A stretch of DNA of 64,000 nucleotides from Ilumatobacter fluminis (GTDB lineage: Bacteria > Actinomycetota > Acidimicrobiia > Acidimicrobiales > Ilumatobacteraceae): the NCBI RefSeq assembly GCF_004364865.1, contig NZ_SOAU01000001.1, positions 4,682,001 to 4,746,000 on the forward strand, written 5' to 3'. Position numbers and translations under genes: made by a program. Position 1 is the stretch's first letter; every line of letters starts with the position of its first letter. Positions 8,270 through 21,252 of the stretch are shown in pieces. Under the pieces are notes generated by a model, which was not told the DNA's origin, searched no databases, and saw only the letters and a list, made by a program, of their open reading frames with translations.

Positions 8270-10033
8270 TCAGCCGACGTCGACCGACACCATGGCGACG
8301 AAGGTGGCGTACTCGTCGTTCTGCCAGGGCGCCTCGAGGAACAGACAGGGCAGGTCGGCGCGGTCGCCGGTCACGCCGTACTGGTGGCAGGGGAGTGCGG
8401 TGTCGAGGTCGGCCTGGGTGACGTCGCCCGGTGTGCGGGCGACGTTGACCCGGGTGTCGCAGTCGGGGAGGTAGATCGGCTCGCTCGCCACGCCGAGGCC
8501 GGCGGCGCAGAACTCGGCCTTGCCGTCCCAGTCGCGTTCGGCGGCGGACACGCCGATCCACGGGATCGACCAGCCCTCGGCCGGCACCAGGAACGACGCC
8601 GTGTTGTGGCTCGACAGGACGATGTCCTTGGGTGCGTGCATCTTCTCTTCGGCGCGGTTGCCGACGGTGTAGCCGTCGACGCCCCAGCGGAAGCTGACCT
8701 CACCGCGGTTGCTCTTCCACTTGTCGCCGTCGTAGGTGAGCCGGATCTTTTCGAAGCCGACCGTGAGCTGGGTCAAGGGGATGTCGTCGGTGTGGAACGT
8801 GCCGACGCGGTAGTCGACGCCGTGGTCGTCCTCGGCTCGGGCGACCACGTGGTACGTCGTGTCGGCTGCGAGGCCGGTCACGTCGAACGTCGTGCTCGTC
8901 GCCGGGTTCGGGTTCTCGTACACCTTTGCCTCGAGCGGCAGGAGCGGGTTGCCGCCGATCGTGCCGGGCTCGCTGGTCGACACCCACACGTCGAGGCGTG
9001 CCGGCGTGTTCGTCTCGACGTGCAACTCGACGGTCGAGTGGTGATCGGTCTTGGCAACCGAGCCCTCGGTGATGCAGTGGAGCGCACACCCGGTCGCGTT
9101 GCCCGCGAACCCGTCGATCACGTCGACGGTCGTGAAGTGGTGCTCGAACACCTTCGAATGGCCGTCCTGGTCGATCACGATCAGCTCGAGCTCGTACTGG
9201 GTGTCGGGTTCGAGCGGCGAGATCGGGATCGCCCACTCGCTGTCGTAGCCCGATTTGCCGATGTGGAACGACGAGTCGGTCCCCACCTCGGTGATCTCGA
9301 TCTCGGCGTGGACTGGCAGCGTGGCGTCGATCTCGAGGACCACGTTCGGGGTGACGCCGTTCGAGATCAGCTGGGCGCGGGTGACGCACTCGAGCTGGCA
9401 ACCCTCGAGGCCGCTCGTGATCGTGCCGAGATGTGGCGGCAGCGGGGTGACCCGGAAGTCGCTCGGACCGTCGATGGGGGTCGGGTCGGGATCACCACCG
9501 ATGCCGGGCAGGAGGTCGGTCGGGCCGGGCACGGTCGGCTGGGGCAACGGCTTGTCGACCGGGAGGAGGTACTCGGTGGGGCCGGGTTCGGGTGCCGGTG
9601 GGTCGGGTTCGGGGTCGTCCGGGCCGTCGATCGCGCCGGGCACGACGCCGGGCAGATCGGGTTCTTCGCCGGGGTCGCCGGGTTCGAGGTGACCGTCGCC
9701 GGACGGGTCGTGATCGTCGGACGGGTCGTCGTTCGCCGGGGTGGCGTCGACGTCGACGACGGTGTCGGCGGGTGCGGTCGTCTCGGGACGAGCCGCGACG
9801 GTGGCGCTCGGCGCATCCGTCGTGGGGACGTCGTCGGATGCCGGCGCTGTGGCCGCGGCCGTGTCGTCGGGATCGGCGTCGGTCCGGTCGATCTCGATCG
9901 GTGCGGTGGAACTCGACGAGGTGCCTCCGCCCGAGGCGGCTGCGGCGGCGAGGCCGGCGGTGCCGATCAGCGCGGCGACCGTGACGGCTGCGGCGGTGCG
10001 GATCTGGCGGCTGGTGAGACGGCTGGTGTTCAT
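8270..10033 (-). CDS. secreted protein with Pro-rich linker and two FN3-like domains
   Basis: A 587-residue exported protein. The ATG at 10033 is fixed by AAGGAG 8 nt upstream. A signal peptide covers ~1-34 (MNTSRLTSRQIRTAAAV then an Ala-rich core). Residues ~40-205 are a low-complexity Asp/Pro/Thr linker. Two similar beta-sandwich modules follow, each opened by a Cys pair spaced by three residues (C212/C216 in GCQLECVT and C316/C320 in GCALHCIT) and ending with FTT(V)D-type strands. The remaining ~180 residues are an unrecognised beta-rich region. The function is unknown; a surface or matrix role is inferred from architecture and the neighbouring giant protein. It is convergent with that protein. 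Confidence 0.8.
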   Translation of the reverse strand: MNTSRLTSRQIRTAAAVTVAALIGTAGLAAAAASGGGTSSSSTAPIEIDRTDADPDDTAAATAPASDDVPTTDAPSATVAARPETTAPADTVVDVDATPANDDPSDDHDPSGDGHLEPGDPGEEPDLPGVVPGAIDGPDDPEPDPPAPEPGPTEYLLPVDKPLPQPTVPGPTDLLPGIGGDPDPTPIDGPSDFRVTPLPPHLGTITSGLEGCQLECVTRAQLISNGVTPNVVLEIDATLPVHAEIEITEVGTDSSFHIGKSGYDSEWAIPISPLEPDTQYELELIVIDQDGHSKVFEHHFTTVDVIDGFAGNATGCALHCITEGSVAKTDHHSTVELHVETNTPARLDVWVSTSEPGTIGGNPLLPLEAKVYENPNPATSTTFDVTGLAADTTYHVVARAEDDHGVDYRVGTFHTDDIPLTQLTVGFEKIRLTYDGDKWKSNRGEVSFRWGVDGYTVGNRAEEKMHAPKDIVLSSHNTASFLVPAEGWSIPWIGVSAAERDWDGKAEFCAAGLGVASEPIYLPDCDTRVNVARTPGDVTQADLDTALPCHQYGVTGDRADLPCLFLEAPWQNDEYATFVAMVSVDVG

Positions 10034-10123
10034 GGTGGTGCTCCTTCGATGTGTCGGTTGGTGACACACGTCCAGAGCGACCCAAGGGCGATGTCTCGCG
10101 AAAACTCCGCGACACCCACCGGT

Positions 10124-10129
10124 TAGCGT
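10124..10129 (+). promoter_or_regulatory. leaderless TAGCGT -10 element before dciA
   Basis: TAGCGT ends 8 nt before ATG 10138 (5 nt before an alternative GTG at 10135). There is no Shine-Dalgarno sequence, so the mRNA probably begins at the start codon. Confidence 0.65.
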
Positions 10130-10137
10130 CGGTGGTG

Positions 10138-10455
10138 ATGAACGAGCCGGTGCCGATCTCCCAGTCACTCGACGGCGTGGTGAAGTCGCTGCGCGGCCCG
10201 AGTCGACAGGCGGTGAGCGGGGTGTTCGGTCGGTGGGCCGACGCCGTCGGTCAGCAGGTGGCCGACCACGTGCGGCCGGTCAAGCTCGATGCCGGCGTGC
10301 TCCTCGTCGAGGTCGACGAACCGGCCTGGGCGACGCAGGTCAAGTTCCTCACGCCCACGATCATCGAGCGCTTGCGCGCCACGGCCGGCGTCGAGGTCGA
10401 CAAGATCGAGGTCCGCGTCGACCGCCGCAACGCCCGCGGCGCCAAGTACGACTGA
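10138..10455 (+). CDS. DUF721 / DciA-family replicative helicase operator
   Basis: A 105-residue protein of the DUF721 (DciA) family, which in bacteria without DnaC helps load the DnaB helicase. It has the family's layout: an N-terminal helix (SQSLDGVVKSL), the GVFGRWADAVGQQVADHVRP motif, then a KH-like beta-alpha core (LLVEVDEPAWATQVKFL...IIERLRATAG). The Trp in WADAVG and the DEPAWATQV motif are the most conserved family elements. Many Actinobacteria have this gene between recF and gyrB; here it keeps that order but is separated from both. ATG 10138 is supported by the leaderless -10; GTG 10135 would add one residue. Confidence 0.85.
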   Translation: MNEPVPISQSLDGVVKSLRGPSRQAVSGVFGRWADAVGQQVADHVRPVKLDAGVLLVEVDEPAWATQVKFLTPTIIERLRATAGVEVDKIEVRVDRRNARGAKYD

Positions 10456-10468
10456 GCGCGGCAGCGGG

Positions 10469-11125
10469 TCAGTCGGCCGGTTCTTCGGTCGAGACGCCGC
10501 CCGACTCGTTGATGGCGTTCGTGAGCCAGCTCCACAGCGGGGGGCCGACCACGACGGCGACGACCAGGAACCCGGCGGCGACGCCGAGCTTGATCTTCTT
10601 CGCCTTCTTCTTCCGGGCGGCACGGATCTCGGCGGCCTTCCGCGACGCCTCGCTCGGTGCGGCCTTCTCGGGCATCAGGTGCGCCATCGGGTGCACCGGC
10701 TCGGCCGGCTCGTCGTCGCCTTCGTCGCTGTCGCTCCCGGTCGTGCCGGTGTCGGTCGTCTCGCTCGACGGCGCGGCGGCGGGCGTCGCTGCGAGCTGCG
10801 GTGCGTCGTCGGGCGACGGGATGCCGGTCGGCGACGTCAGCACCGGTGCGGCCGTCGGCAGCGACGGCAGCGACGGCAGGTCGAGACCAGCCGGGATCTC
10901 CGGAGCCATCGGCTGTTCGGGCGCCTCGGCGGGCGGCGCCGGCGCGACCGTCGGTGTCGACGAACCGAGTCGCGGTGCGTCACCGTCGAGCGTCGGAGCC
11001 GGCGCGCCCGGCACCGGCAGCGGCGATGCGGTCCCCGGTTGGGGCGCGGTCATGGTGGCCGACGGCCCGGGAGCGGGCAGCGAGGGTGCGGACAGGTCGG
11101 TACGGTCGTCGCCCGGGTGGTTCAT
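10469..11125 (-). CDS. Pro/Ala-rich protein with C-terminal membrane anchor
   Basis: A 218-residue protein. About 150 N-terminal residues are a Pro/Ala/Ser/Thr-rich unstructured tail (APSLPAPGPS, PAPPAEAPEQ), then a basic stretch (RKAAEIRAARKKKAKKIK) precedes one hydrophobic helix at about 178-203 and a short acidic end. By the positive-inside rule the long tail is cytoplasmic. No family is recognised. It is divergent from yqeY across an ~80-nt gap and its stop lies 13 nt from dciA's, so the two are convergent. Confidence 0.65.
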   Translation of the reverse strand: MNHPGDDRTDLSAPSLPAPGPSATMTAPQPGTASPLPVPGAPAPTLDGDAPRLGSSTPTVAPAPPAEAPEQPMAPEIPAGLDLPSLPSLPTAAPVLTSPTGIPSPDDAPQLAATPAAAPSSETTDTGTTGSDSDEGDDEPAEPVHPMAHLMPEKAAPSEASRKAAEIRAARKKKAKKIKLGVAAGFLVVAVVVGPPLWSWLTNAINESGGVSTEEPAD

Positions 11126-11206
11126 GCCTGGTCATCGGCGCAGGAGCGCCGCGTCTTGAGCGAACCGGGTGCGCTGACCGGGGACGCGGGCGGCATGATG
11201 GGGGCC

Positions 11207-11692
11207 ATGAGCACCGACCCCACCAGCACGGACACGGTCAAGGCGCGCCTCCAGTCCGACCTCACGACGGCCATGAAGGCCCGCGACGAGGTCGCGCTGT
11301 CGACGATCCGGATGCTGCGCAGCGCGATCAGCAACGCCGAGGTCGCCGGCGACACCGCCGCCGAGCTGTCCGACGACGAGGTGATCGCCGTGTTGCAGTC
11401 GGAGGCCAAGAAGCGGACCGAGTCGGCCGCCGTGTACGAGGAGGCCGGTCGTACCGAGCTCGCCGCCAAGGAGCGCGCCGAGCTCGAGATCGTCGAGCGC
11501 TACCTGCCGGCGGCGATGAGCGACGACGAGCTCGAGGCGATCGTCGACGAGGAGGTCGCCAATGCTGCCGCCGGTGGTGCCGAGGGCGGCCGTGCGATGG
11601 GCATGGTCATCAAGGCGGTCCGCGAGCGTGCCGGTGCGAGCGCCGACGGTGCCCGCATCGCCGCACTCGTGAAGTCGAAGCTCACCGGCTGA
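11207..11692 (+). CDS. GatB/YqeY domain protein
   Basis: A 161-residue protein of the YqeY family (about 150 residues), related to the tail domain of the GatB amidotransferase subunit. It has the typical helical N-terminus (VKARLQSDLTTAMKARDEVALSTIRMLRSAI) and C-terminal GatB-like domain (IVERYLPAAMSDDELEAIVDE...GRAMGMVIKAVRERAGASADGARIAALVKSKL). In vivo function is poorly known; a role linked to tRNA is inferred from homology. Two in-frame ATGs (11195, 11198) lie just upstream and no strong ribosome site separates them, so the start may be up to four codons earlier. Confidence 0.9.
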   Translation: MSTDPTSTDTVKARLQSDLTTAMKARDEVALSTIRMLRSAISNAEVAGDTAAELSDDEVIAVLQSEAKKRTESAAVYEEAGRTELAAKERAELEIVERYLPAAMSDDELEAIVDEEVANAAAGGAEGGRAMGMVIKAVRERAGASADGARIAALVKSKLTG

Positions 11693-11781
11693 CGCGGCAA
11701 GCGGACCGACCGTCGTCCGATCGTGACGTGGTGACGAAGGGCCGTTCCGAGGGGTGCCGGCGGTGAGGTAGACCGGAGCCG

Positions 11782-13386
11782 ATGAGTGTGCTCGCGGACA
11801 ACCCGCTGCTCGTGCTCTTTCTCGTCGTCGGGCTCGGCGGTGCACTCGGACGGGTGCGGGTCCGCGGCGTCGGTCTCGGGCCGGCCGCGGCGCTGTTCGT
11901 CGGGCTCGCGTTCTCGGCGGTCGACGCCGACCTCGCGAACGTGCCGTCGATCGTGCCGACACTCGGCCTCGGCCTGTTCATCTACACCGTCGGTCTGGCG
12001 TCGGGCCCGTCGTTCATCGCCGGTTTCCGGGGTGGCGGCGCACGCATCGTCGTGGCGAGCGGTGTCCTGCTCGCGCTGATCGCCGGTGTGGTCGTGGCCG
12101 TCATCGAGGTGCTCGGCCTCGACGACGGAGCACGGGCCGGCCTGTTCGCCGGCAGCCAGACCAACACGCCGGCGCTGCAGGCATCGATCACCGCCTTGGC
12201 CGACGAGATCGCATCGGGGGCCGTCACCGACCCCGTCGTCGGCTACTCGATCGCCTACCCGTTCGGTGTGCTGGCGATGATCACCGCCGCCGGGCTATCG
12301 CTGCGCCGGGCATCGCGCAAGCCCGCTGCGGAGGGTGGCATGTCCGACGGCACCACCGGTTCGGCGGCGACGAGCGCGACCGTCGAGGTGACCCGCGCCG
12401 ACCTGCCGACGCTCGGCGAGCTCCGCCACTGGGAGGGCGAGCTGCTGGCGTTCTCCCGGGTCGAGCACCAGGGTGAGGTCGACTTGGCGACGAACGACGT
12501 CCGGCTCGAACCGGGCGACCTCTGCACGGTGATCGGGAGCGCCCAAGCGGTCGCCCACTTCACCGACTGGATCGGGCGGCCCAGCGACCGCCACCTGGCG
12601 CTCGACCGCAACAAGCTCGACTTCCGTCGCATCGCGGTGTCGAATCGCGAACTGGCCGGCGTCCGCCTGGGCGACCTCGACGTCGAGGGACGGTTCGGTG
12701 CCACCGTGACCCGGGTACGCCGCGGCGACGTCGACCTCGTCGCCGACCCCGCCATCGTGCTGCGGCTCGGCGACCGCCTGCGCGTCGTCGGCCCGAGCGA
12801 CCGGATGGGCGACATGGCGAAGCTGTTCGGTGACTCCGACCGTGGTCTCGGTGAGGTCGACGCCATGGGGTTCGCACTCGGCCTGGCGATCGGGCTCGCG
12901 ATCGGTGCCATCACCGTGCCGATCCCCGGCGGCGGCGAACTGGCACTGGGCATCGGCGGTGGGCCGCTGATCGCCGGCCTGGTGCTCGGCACCGTGTCGC
13001 GTACCGGACCCGTCACCTGGCAGATCCCCCACGCCGCCAACCTGGCGCTGCGCCAGCTCGGCATCTTGATGTTCCTCGGCGGGGTCGGCGTCAACTCGGG
13101 GGCCACCTTCGCCGACTCGGTCGGCACCGGCACGGGCGCCAAGCTCGCGCTCGGTGCCCTGATCGTCACCGTGATCACGGCGGCGAGCGCCGGACTGCTG
13201 ATTCGCTGGCTCAACCCCGACGGTGTCGAGGCAGCCGGGCAACTGTCGGGCTTCCAGACCCAGCCCGCCGTGCTCGCCTTCGCGATGGAGCGGGCCAACG
13301 GCGACGAGCGCGTCGATCAGGGCTACGCCCTGCTGTTCCCCCTCGGCATCGTCGTGAAGTTGATCCTCGTCCAGTTCCTGATCTGA
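11782..13386 (+). CDS. AspT/YidE-type transporter with RCK_C domains
   Basis: A 534-residue membrane protein of the aspartate:alanine exchanger (AAE) family. Two homologous membrane halves (~4-165 and ~365-534) carry the duplicated family motif (GLGLFIYTVGLASGPSF and QLGILMFLGGVGVNSG). Between them lie two cytoplasmic TrkA-C/RCK_C ligand-binding domains (~200-350; for example GDLCTVIGSAQAVAHFTDWIG and LRLGDRLRVVGPSDRMG). The substrate cannot be read from sequence; aspartate/alanine or another carboxylate is a family-based guess. GGAG lies 4-7 nt before ATG, and TAGACC lies 7 nt before it. It stands alone on the plus strand after yqeY. Confidence 0.9.
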   Translation: MSVLADNPLLVLFLVVGLGGALGRVRVRGVGLGPAAALFVGLAFSAVDADLANVPSIVPTLGLGLFIYTVGLASGPSFIAGFRGGGARIVVASGVLLALIAGVVVAVIEVLGLDDGARAGLFAGSQTNTPALQASITALADEIASGAVTDPVVGYSIAYPFGVLAMITAAGLSLRRASRKPAAEGGMSDGTTGSAATSATVEVTRADLPTLGELRHWEGELLAFSRVEHQGEVDLATNDVRLEPGDLCTVIGSAQAVAHFTDWIGRPSDRHLALDRNKLDFRRIAVSNRELAGVRLGDLDVEGRFGATVTRVRRGDVDLVADPAIVLRLGDRLRVVGPSDRMGDMAKLFGDSDRGLGEVDAMGFALGLAIGLAIGAITVPIPGGGELALGIGGGPLIAGLVLGTVSRTGPVTWQIPHAANLALRQLGILMFLGGVGVNSGATFADSVGTGTGAKLALGALIVTVITAASAGLLIRWLNPDGVEAAGQLSGFQTQPAVLAFAMERANGDERVDQGYALLFPLGIVVKLILVQFLI

Positions 13387-13460
13387 GCGAGCCGATCCCG
13401 CTCGCGTCGGAATTCATCTGCCGGCCAACCGGCGCGCGGACGTCGTTCACCGGCGCTCCG

Positions 13461-13466
13461 TAGCGT
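13461..13466 (+). promoter_or_regulatory. leaderless TAGCGT -10 element
   Basis: TAGCGT ends 7 nt before GTG 13474, the same arrangement as at dciA and the GNAT gene. It is the main support for the small frame that follows. Confidence 0.5.
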
Positions 13467-13473
13467 CGCGGTC

Positions 13474-13635
13474 GTGGGTGATCGAGGAGATCTCACGGAC
13501 GAGCCCGTCGACCGGTCGGCAACCATCGCCGCCGAACTGATCGATGCGCTCTCGATGGCGGTCTCCTCGCTCGGCCTGTGCGACCGCACCGACTCCTCGA
13601 TCGACGAGTCGTCGGCGGTACCGGTCCCCACCTAG
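13474..13635 (+). CDS. small protein (53 aa), hypothetical
   Basis: An open frame of 53 codons starting at GTG and ending TAG at 13635. The product is acidic and partly helical (ATIAAELIDALSMAVSSLGLCD), with a single Cys and a Ser/Asp-rich end. No family is recognised. The case for it is a precisely placed leaderless -10 element and an otherwise empty gap between two plus-strand genes; the case against is its shortness. It would be a stand-alone small protein. Confidence 0.4.
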   Translation: MGDRGDLTDEPVDRSATIAAELIDALSMAVSSLGLCDRTDSSIDESSAVPVPT

Positions 13636-13704
13636 CCCAGCGGTCGGCTCCTGATCGTCGAGTCTCCTCCCCCTCCTCGACGACAGGGGCCCACCGAGGG
13701 CCGA

Positions 13705-13733
13705 GTCTGCCGTCTCCCGGCACCGGGTAGTTT
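13705..13733 (+). promoter_or_regulatory. promoter(s) of the DAC-domain gene
   Basis: Two readings overlap. TAGTTT (13728-13733) ends 7 nt before ATG 13741, a leaderless form. GTCT (13705-13708), N16, GGGTAG (13725-13730) is one base from the SigB/SigF-type promoters found at 33.7-50.6 kb. Confidence 0.5.
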
Positions 13734-13740
13734 GGTGTCG

Positions 13741-14760
13741 ATGACCGCCACGCCGCTCGAGCCGGCTCGACGCTCCCCGGCGTTGGTCGAGTTGCTGAGT
13801 CGAGCCGAGGTGCGCCTCCTCGACGAACTCGACGACGACGGGGTGGTGATCGAGGGTGACGACGCCGAGATCGCACTCGTCGTCGAGGAACTCGATCACG
13901 TGCGTCGCCCGCCGGTCCACGAAGGACGCAGCCCGATCTACGGCGCGTTCGTCGTCGGGCCGGGCGACGACCTCACGACGGCGTCCGATCTCGTCGAGCT
14001 GATCGAGCTCGACCGCGACGTCGACGCGGCGCGTCGGTTCGCCGACGGCCGCTTCACGTACCTGGTGCGGCGCACCGACGGCCGCAACCAGCTGGCGTGC
14101 TTCCGCCGCAGCGTGCAGTACGAGGCCGACCTGGTCGAGGTGCAACGCCAGACGGGCGTCCAGATCGTCCAGCGCACCCTGATGGGTCGCGCACGGCTGT
14201 ACGACCGGCGAGGCGTCGTCGAGTGGTCGGGGCGCGCCTGGAACGTCCGTGAACGCGCCGACCGGCTCCTCGAGGTGATCGACCCGCTGGTCGAGGGCGC
14301 GCCACGCGACGTCCTGTCGGCGCTGCTCGACCTGTGCGTGCACTGGCTGTCGTCGGCGCGGATCGGCGCCACGATCCTGTACGACTTCGACCCGCGCGAA
14401 GACGACGGGCCGTCGCTCGACCTCGACGCCGCGATCGAGGTGCCGCACCTCTCGGTCGCGAAGCGGCATCACTTCCCCGCCCTCTTCGCCTCGCTCAGCC
14501 AGACCGATCTCGCCGCCCGGGTGCTGCCCGACGGCACCGTCGACCGGATCGGCGTCGGCCTGCGGTCGTCGATCGAGTCGGAGCAGGCGGTGCCCCAGAA
14601 GGGCGGCATGCGCCACCGGTCGGCCGCCCGGTACACCTGGGACCACACCCACACGATCGCCCTCGTGGTGAGCGAGGACGGCCCGGTGACGGTGTTCCGC
14701 GAGGGTCGCAAGATCCAGATCTGCGACCGTCCCGACGGCTCGATCACCGGCGGTTGCTGA
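13741..14760 (+). CDS. diadenylate cyclase (DAC/DisA_N) domain protein
   Basis: A 339-residue protein. The C-terminal ~140 residues match the DAC fold: DGTV (family DGA motif) near residue 264, then GGMRHRSA (family GTRHRxA) and VVSEDGPVTVFREG. DAC enzymes condense two ATP into cyclic di-AMP. The N-terminal ~190 residues (YGAFVVGPGDDLTTASDLVELIELDRD...) are unrecognised and differ from the DisA helical and HhH domains, so this is not DisA itself. DGT in place of DGA and GGM in place of LGT are conservative changes, but activity is not assured. ATG 13741 is chosen because TAGTTT precedes it by 7 nt. It lies upstream of gyrB in the same direction, separated by 335 nt. Confidence 0.72.
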   Translation: MTATPLEPARRSPALVELLSRAEVRLLDELDDDGVVIEGDDAEIALVVEELDHVRRPPVHEGRSPIYGAFVVGPGDDLTTASDLVELIELDRDVDAARRFADGRFTYLVRRTDGRNQLACFRRSVQYEADLVEVQRQTGVQIVQRTLMGRARLYDRRGVVEWSGRAWNVRERADRLLEVIDPLVEGAPRDVLSALLDLCVHWLSSARIGATILYDFDPREDDGPSLDLDAAIEVPHLSVAKRHHFPALFASLSQTDLAARVLPDGTVDRIGVGLRSSIESEQAVPQKGGMRHRSAARYTWDHTHTIALVVSEDGPVTVFREGRKIQICDRPDGSITGGC

Positions 14761-15095
14761 CCCCGGCAGGGGCCGCCCACACGACCCCGTCCACCCGATC
14801 GCGAACGACGTCACGAGGGCGATCGAAGGGTCTCTCGCGGAGCGGTCGCACGACCACCGCCGAACGGGGAGTTCGACCCGGCGCAAATCCAGAAATCACA
14901 AGGGTTTCGTGGTCGCCGATTGCCCCGGTCGCGGGCCGTTTCGCTGGTAGGATGAAGGCACTGCGTTTTCGCCCTCCGAAACCCACCCGATCCTGCCGGA
15001 TCCGACCCGGAACCGAACGTACGATCGACGGAGCGAACGCCTTCGCGAACGAACTCGAATCGTTCGCCAGCCATCCATCGAAGCCGAGGTAACAC
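14761..15095 (+). promoter_or_regulatory. gyrB: gyrB leader and promoter region
   Basis: A 335-nt non-coding stretch before gyrB. Two TANNNT elements are visible, TAGGAT at 14948-14953 and TACGAT at 15020-15025, which would give leaders of roughly 135 and 65 nt. No good -35 was found for either. GAGG 8 nt before GTG 15096 is the gyrB ribosome site. No terminator was seen after the upstream gene. Confidence 0.45.
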
Positions 15096-17048
<1,953 letters not shown>

Positions 17049-17094
17049 GTCGGCACGGTGACGACAGACGCATCCGAACGACGGAGGACCGACC

Positions 17095-19638
<2,544 letters not shown>

Positions 19639-19644
19639 TCGACA

Positions 19645-19671
19645 GCTCCCGGCCCACGGCGGGCCGGGAGC
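19645..19671 (+). terminator. gyrBA terminator
   Basis: An 11-bp perfect stem (GCTCCCGGCCC/GGGCCGGGAGC) with a 5-nt loop, 6 nt after the gyrA stop. No T tract follows. Confidence 0.75.
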
Positions 19672-19730
19672 GCCGTCGAACCCGATCGCAGCACCCGCTG
19701 CCTCCCGTTTCCGGACGAGAGGAGACCGGC

Positions 19731-20054
19731 GTGCACACACGCGACGATGAAGCCCGACGCCGCGACCGTGGCTCGATGGCGGTGGTGACGGTGCTGGTGG
19801 GGTTGGCGCTCACCAGTGCGGTGCTCACGGCCCTGGTGCCGTGGGTCCACGATCTCGGCGCCCGCCAGAGCGCTCAGACCGCCGCCGACGCTGCCGCGCT
19901 GGCCGGGGTCACGAGCGGCCGTGCCGGGTCGGTTCGGCTGGCCGCGGCCAACGACGCCACGCTCGTCGCGTGGCGCACCGTCGGTGACGACGTGGTCGTC
20001 ACCGTGGAAGTCGACGGACACCGCGCCTCGGCACGCGCCACGGACGGACCCTGA
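19731..20054 (+). CDS. TadE/TadG-like small membrane protein
   Basis: A 107-residue protein with the start of Tad-pilus-associated pseudopilin-like proteins: a basic N-terminus ending RDRGSMAVVTVLV, one hydrophobic helix (~17-45), then ARQSAQTAADAAALAG, the signature of the TadE/TadG 'putative Flp pilus-assembly' domain. A short beta-rich periplasmic part follows. No other Tad pilus genes are in the window, so it is either an orphan or works with a distant cluster. GTG start with GAGGAG 8 nt upstream. Confidence 0.7.
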   Translation: MHTRDDEARRRDRGSMAVVTVLVGLALTSAVLTALVPWVHDLGARQSAQTAADAAALAGVTSGRAGSVRLAAANDATLVAWRTVGDDVVVTVEVDGHRASARATDGP

Positions 20055-20062
20055 CCACCTCG

Positions 20063-20068
20063 TACAAT
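20063..20068 (+). promoter_or_regulatory. leaderless TACAAT -10 element
   Basis: TACAAT ends 7 nt before GTG 20076. It overlaps no coding sequence and there is no Shine-Dalgarno sequence. Confidence 0.7.
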
Positions 20069-20075
20069 CGGCCAC

Positions 20076-21140
20076 GTGAGCAACGACGCCGGCGACAACT
20101 CTTCGCGGCTGTCCGACGCGCTCGACGACATCTTCTCGAGCCGCCGCACCGACGAGCCGACCCAGCCGGTCGACGTCGTGCCCGCCGACGAACCCGATCC
20201 GTACGAACTACCCGAGATCGTCCCGGCCACCGACGAAGCGCCCAGCCTGCCCGAGCGCGCCGAGCCGACGGCCGAGGCACCGGCGGTCGACCCGGCGCTC
20301 CCGGCCCGCTCCACCGCCGCCCCGGCGCTCCCGGCCCGCTCCACCGCCGCCCCGGCGCCCGCACCTGCCCCGGCTCCCGCACCGGCGCCCGCGCCTGCTC
20401 CCGCAGCTGCTGCGTCGCCGACGCCGCCGGTGACGTCGTGGAGCGATCACATGCCGAGCACCACGGCGACGGTCACGACGCCGGCGGCCAGCCAGCTCCG
20501 TGCCCCCGGTCGTCGTCCGCGCGTTCGGCGCGTCACCCGCGTGCTGCGCCACATCGATCCGTGGAGCACGTTCAAGATCGCGTTGCTGTTCAGCGGCGTC
20601 GCGTACGTGGTTGCGCTCACGTCGGGCGTCCTGCTGTGGCGGGTCGCCGACGCCACCGGCACCCTCGCCAACGTCGAGCGTTGGTTCACCCAGTTCGGCT
20701 GGGAGACGTTCGAGCTGAAGGGCGGTGAGATCTTCCGCCAGGCGTGGATCATCGGACTGTTCGGGGTGGTCTTCGCCACCGGTGCCGCCGTCCTGCTCGT
20801 CACCTTGTTCAACCTGGTCAGCGACATCGTCGGCGGGATCCGCATGACGGTTCTCGAAGAAGAGGTCGTCGAACGGACGATCTCGTCGACGCGTCGCTAC
20901 GTGGTCCGCAACCCGAGTTCCGACGCGGCGGTCCAGCGATCGGCTCCCGCCTGGTCGGTCGACGACGACGCACCGACCGCCGACACGTCGGATCAGCCGG
21001 GCGGCGACGGCGCCGGCGGGGAAGCCGGCAACGCCCCGACCCGGGCCACGCCGGTCAACCACGAGAACGGCAACGGCAACGGCGAATCCGGTGCCGAGCC
21101 GACCCGCGCACAGCCGGCAGCCACCTGGTCGGTCGACTGA
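20076..21140 (+). CDS. DUF3566 membrane protein
   Basis: A 354-residue protein of the actinobacterial DUF3566 family, which characteristically follows gyrA. Residues 1-~145 are an acidic then Ala/Pro-rich cytoplasmic tail. An Arg-rich stretch (GRRPRVRRVTRVLRHID) leads into two transmembrane helices at ~166-188 and ~225-248 that carry the domain's WSTFKIALLF and FNLVSDIVGG motifs. A ~90-residue disordered tail follows, unusually long. The family's role is unproven; links to envelope and division have been proposed. The gyrA-DUF3566-tRNA-Ile order here is the conserved one. Confidence 0.85.
   Translation: MSNDAGDNSSRLSDALDDIFSSRRTDEPTQPVDVVPADEPDPYELPEIVPATDEAPSLPERAEPTAEAPAVDPALPARSTAAPALPARSTAAPAPAPAPAPAPAPAPAPAAAASPTPPVTSWSDHMPSTTATVTTPAASQLRAPGRRPRVRRVTRVLRHIDPWSTFKIALLFSGVAYVVALTSGVLLWRVADATGTLANVERWFTQFGWETFELKGGEIFRQAWIIGLFGVVFATGAAVLLVTLFNLVSDIVGGIRMTVLEEEVVERTISSTRRYVVRNPSSDAAVQRSAPAWSVDDDAPTADTSDQPGGDGAGGEAGNAPTRATPVNHENGNGNGESGAEPTRAQPAATWSVD
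20291..20350 (+). repeat. 30-bp perfect tandem duplication
   Basis: Two identical 30-bp units (20291-20320 and 20321-20350) encode PALPARSTAA twice within the Ala/Pro-rich tail of the DUF3566 protein. A run of Ala-Pro repeats follows, consistent with slippage. Confidence 0.9.
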
Positions 21141-21252
21141 CCGGCCCATCCCTCCCACGGTGGGTCCGCGGGCGCATCGAACCTGGTCAGGCGGGTCGAG
21201 CGAATCAGGTGGTCGCAATTGCGATTCGGGGCGATAGCCTCGCATCCCTGCC

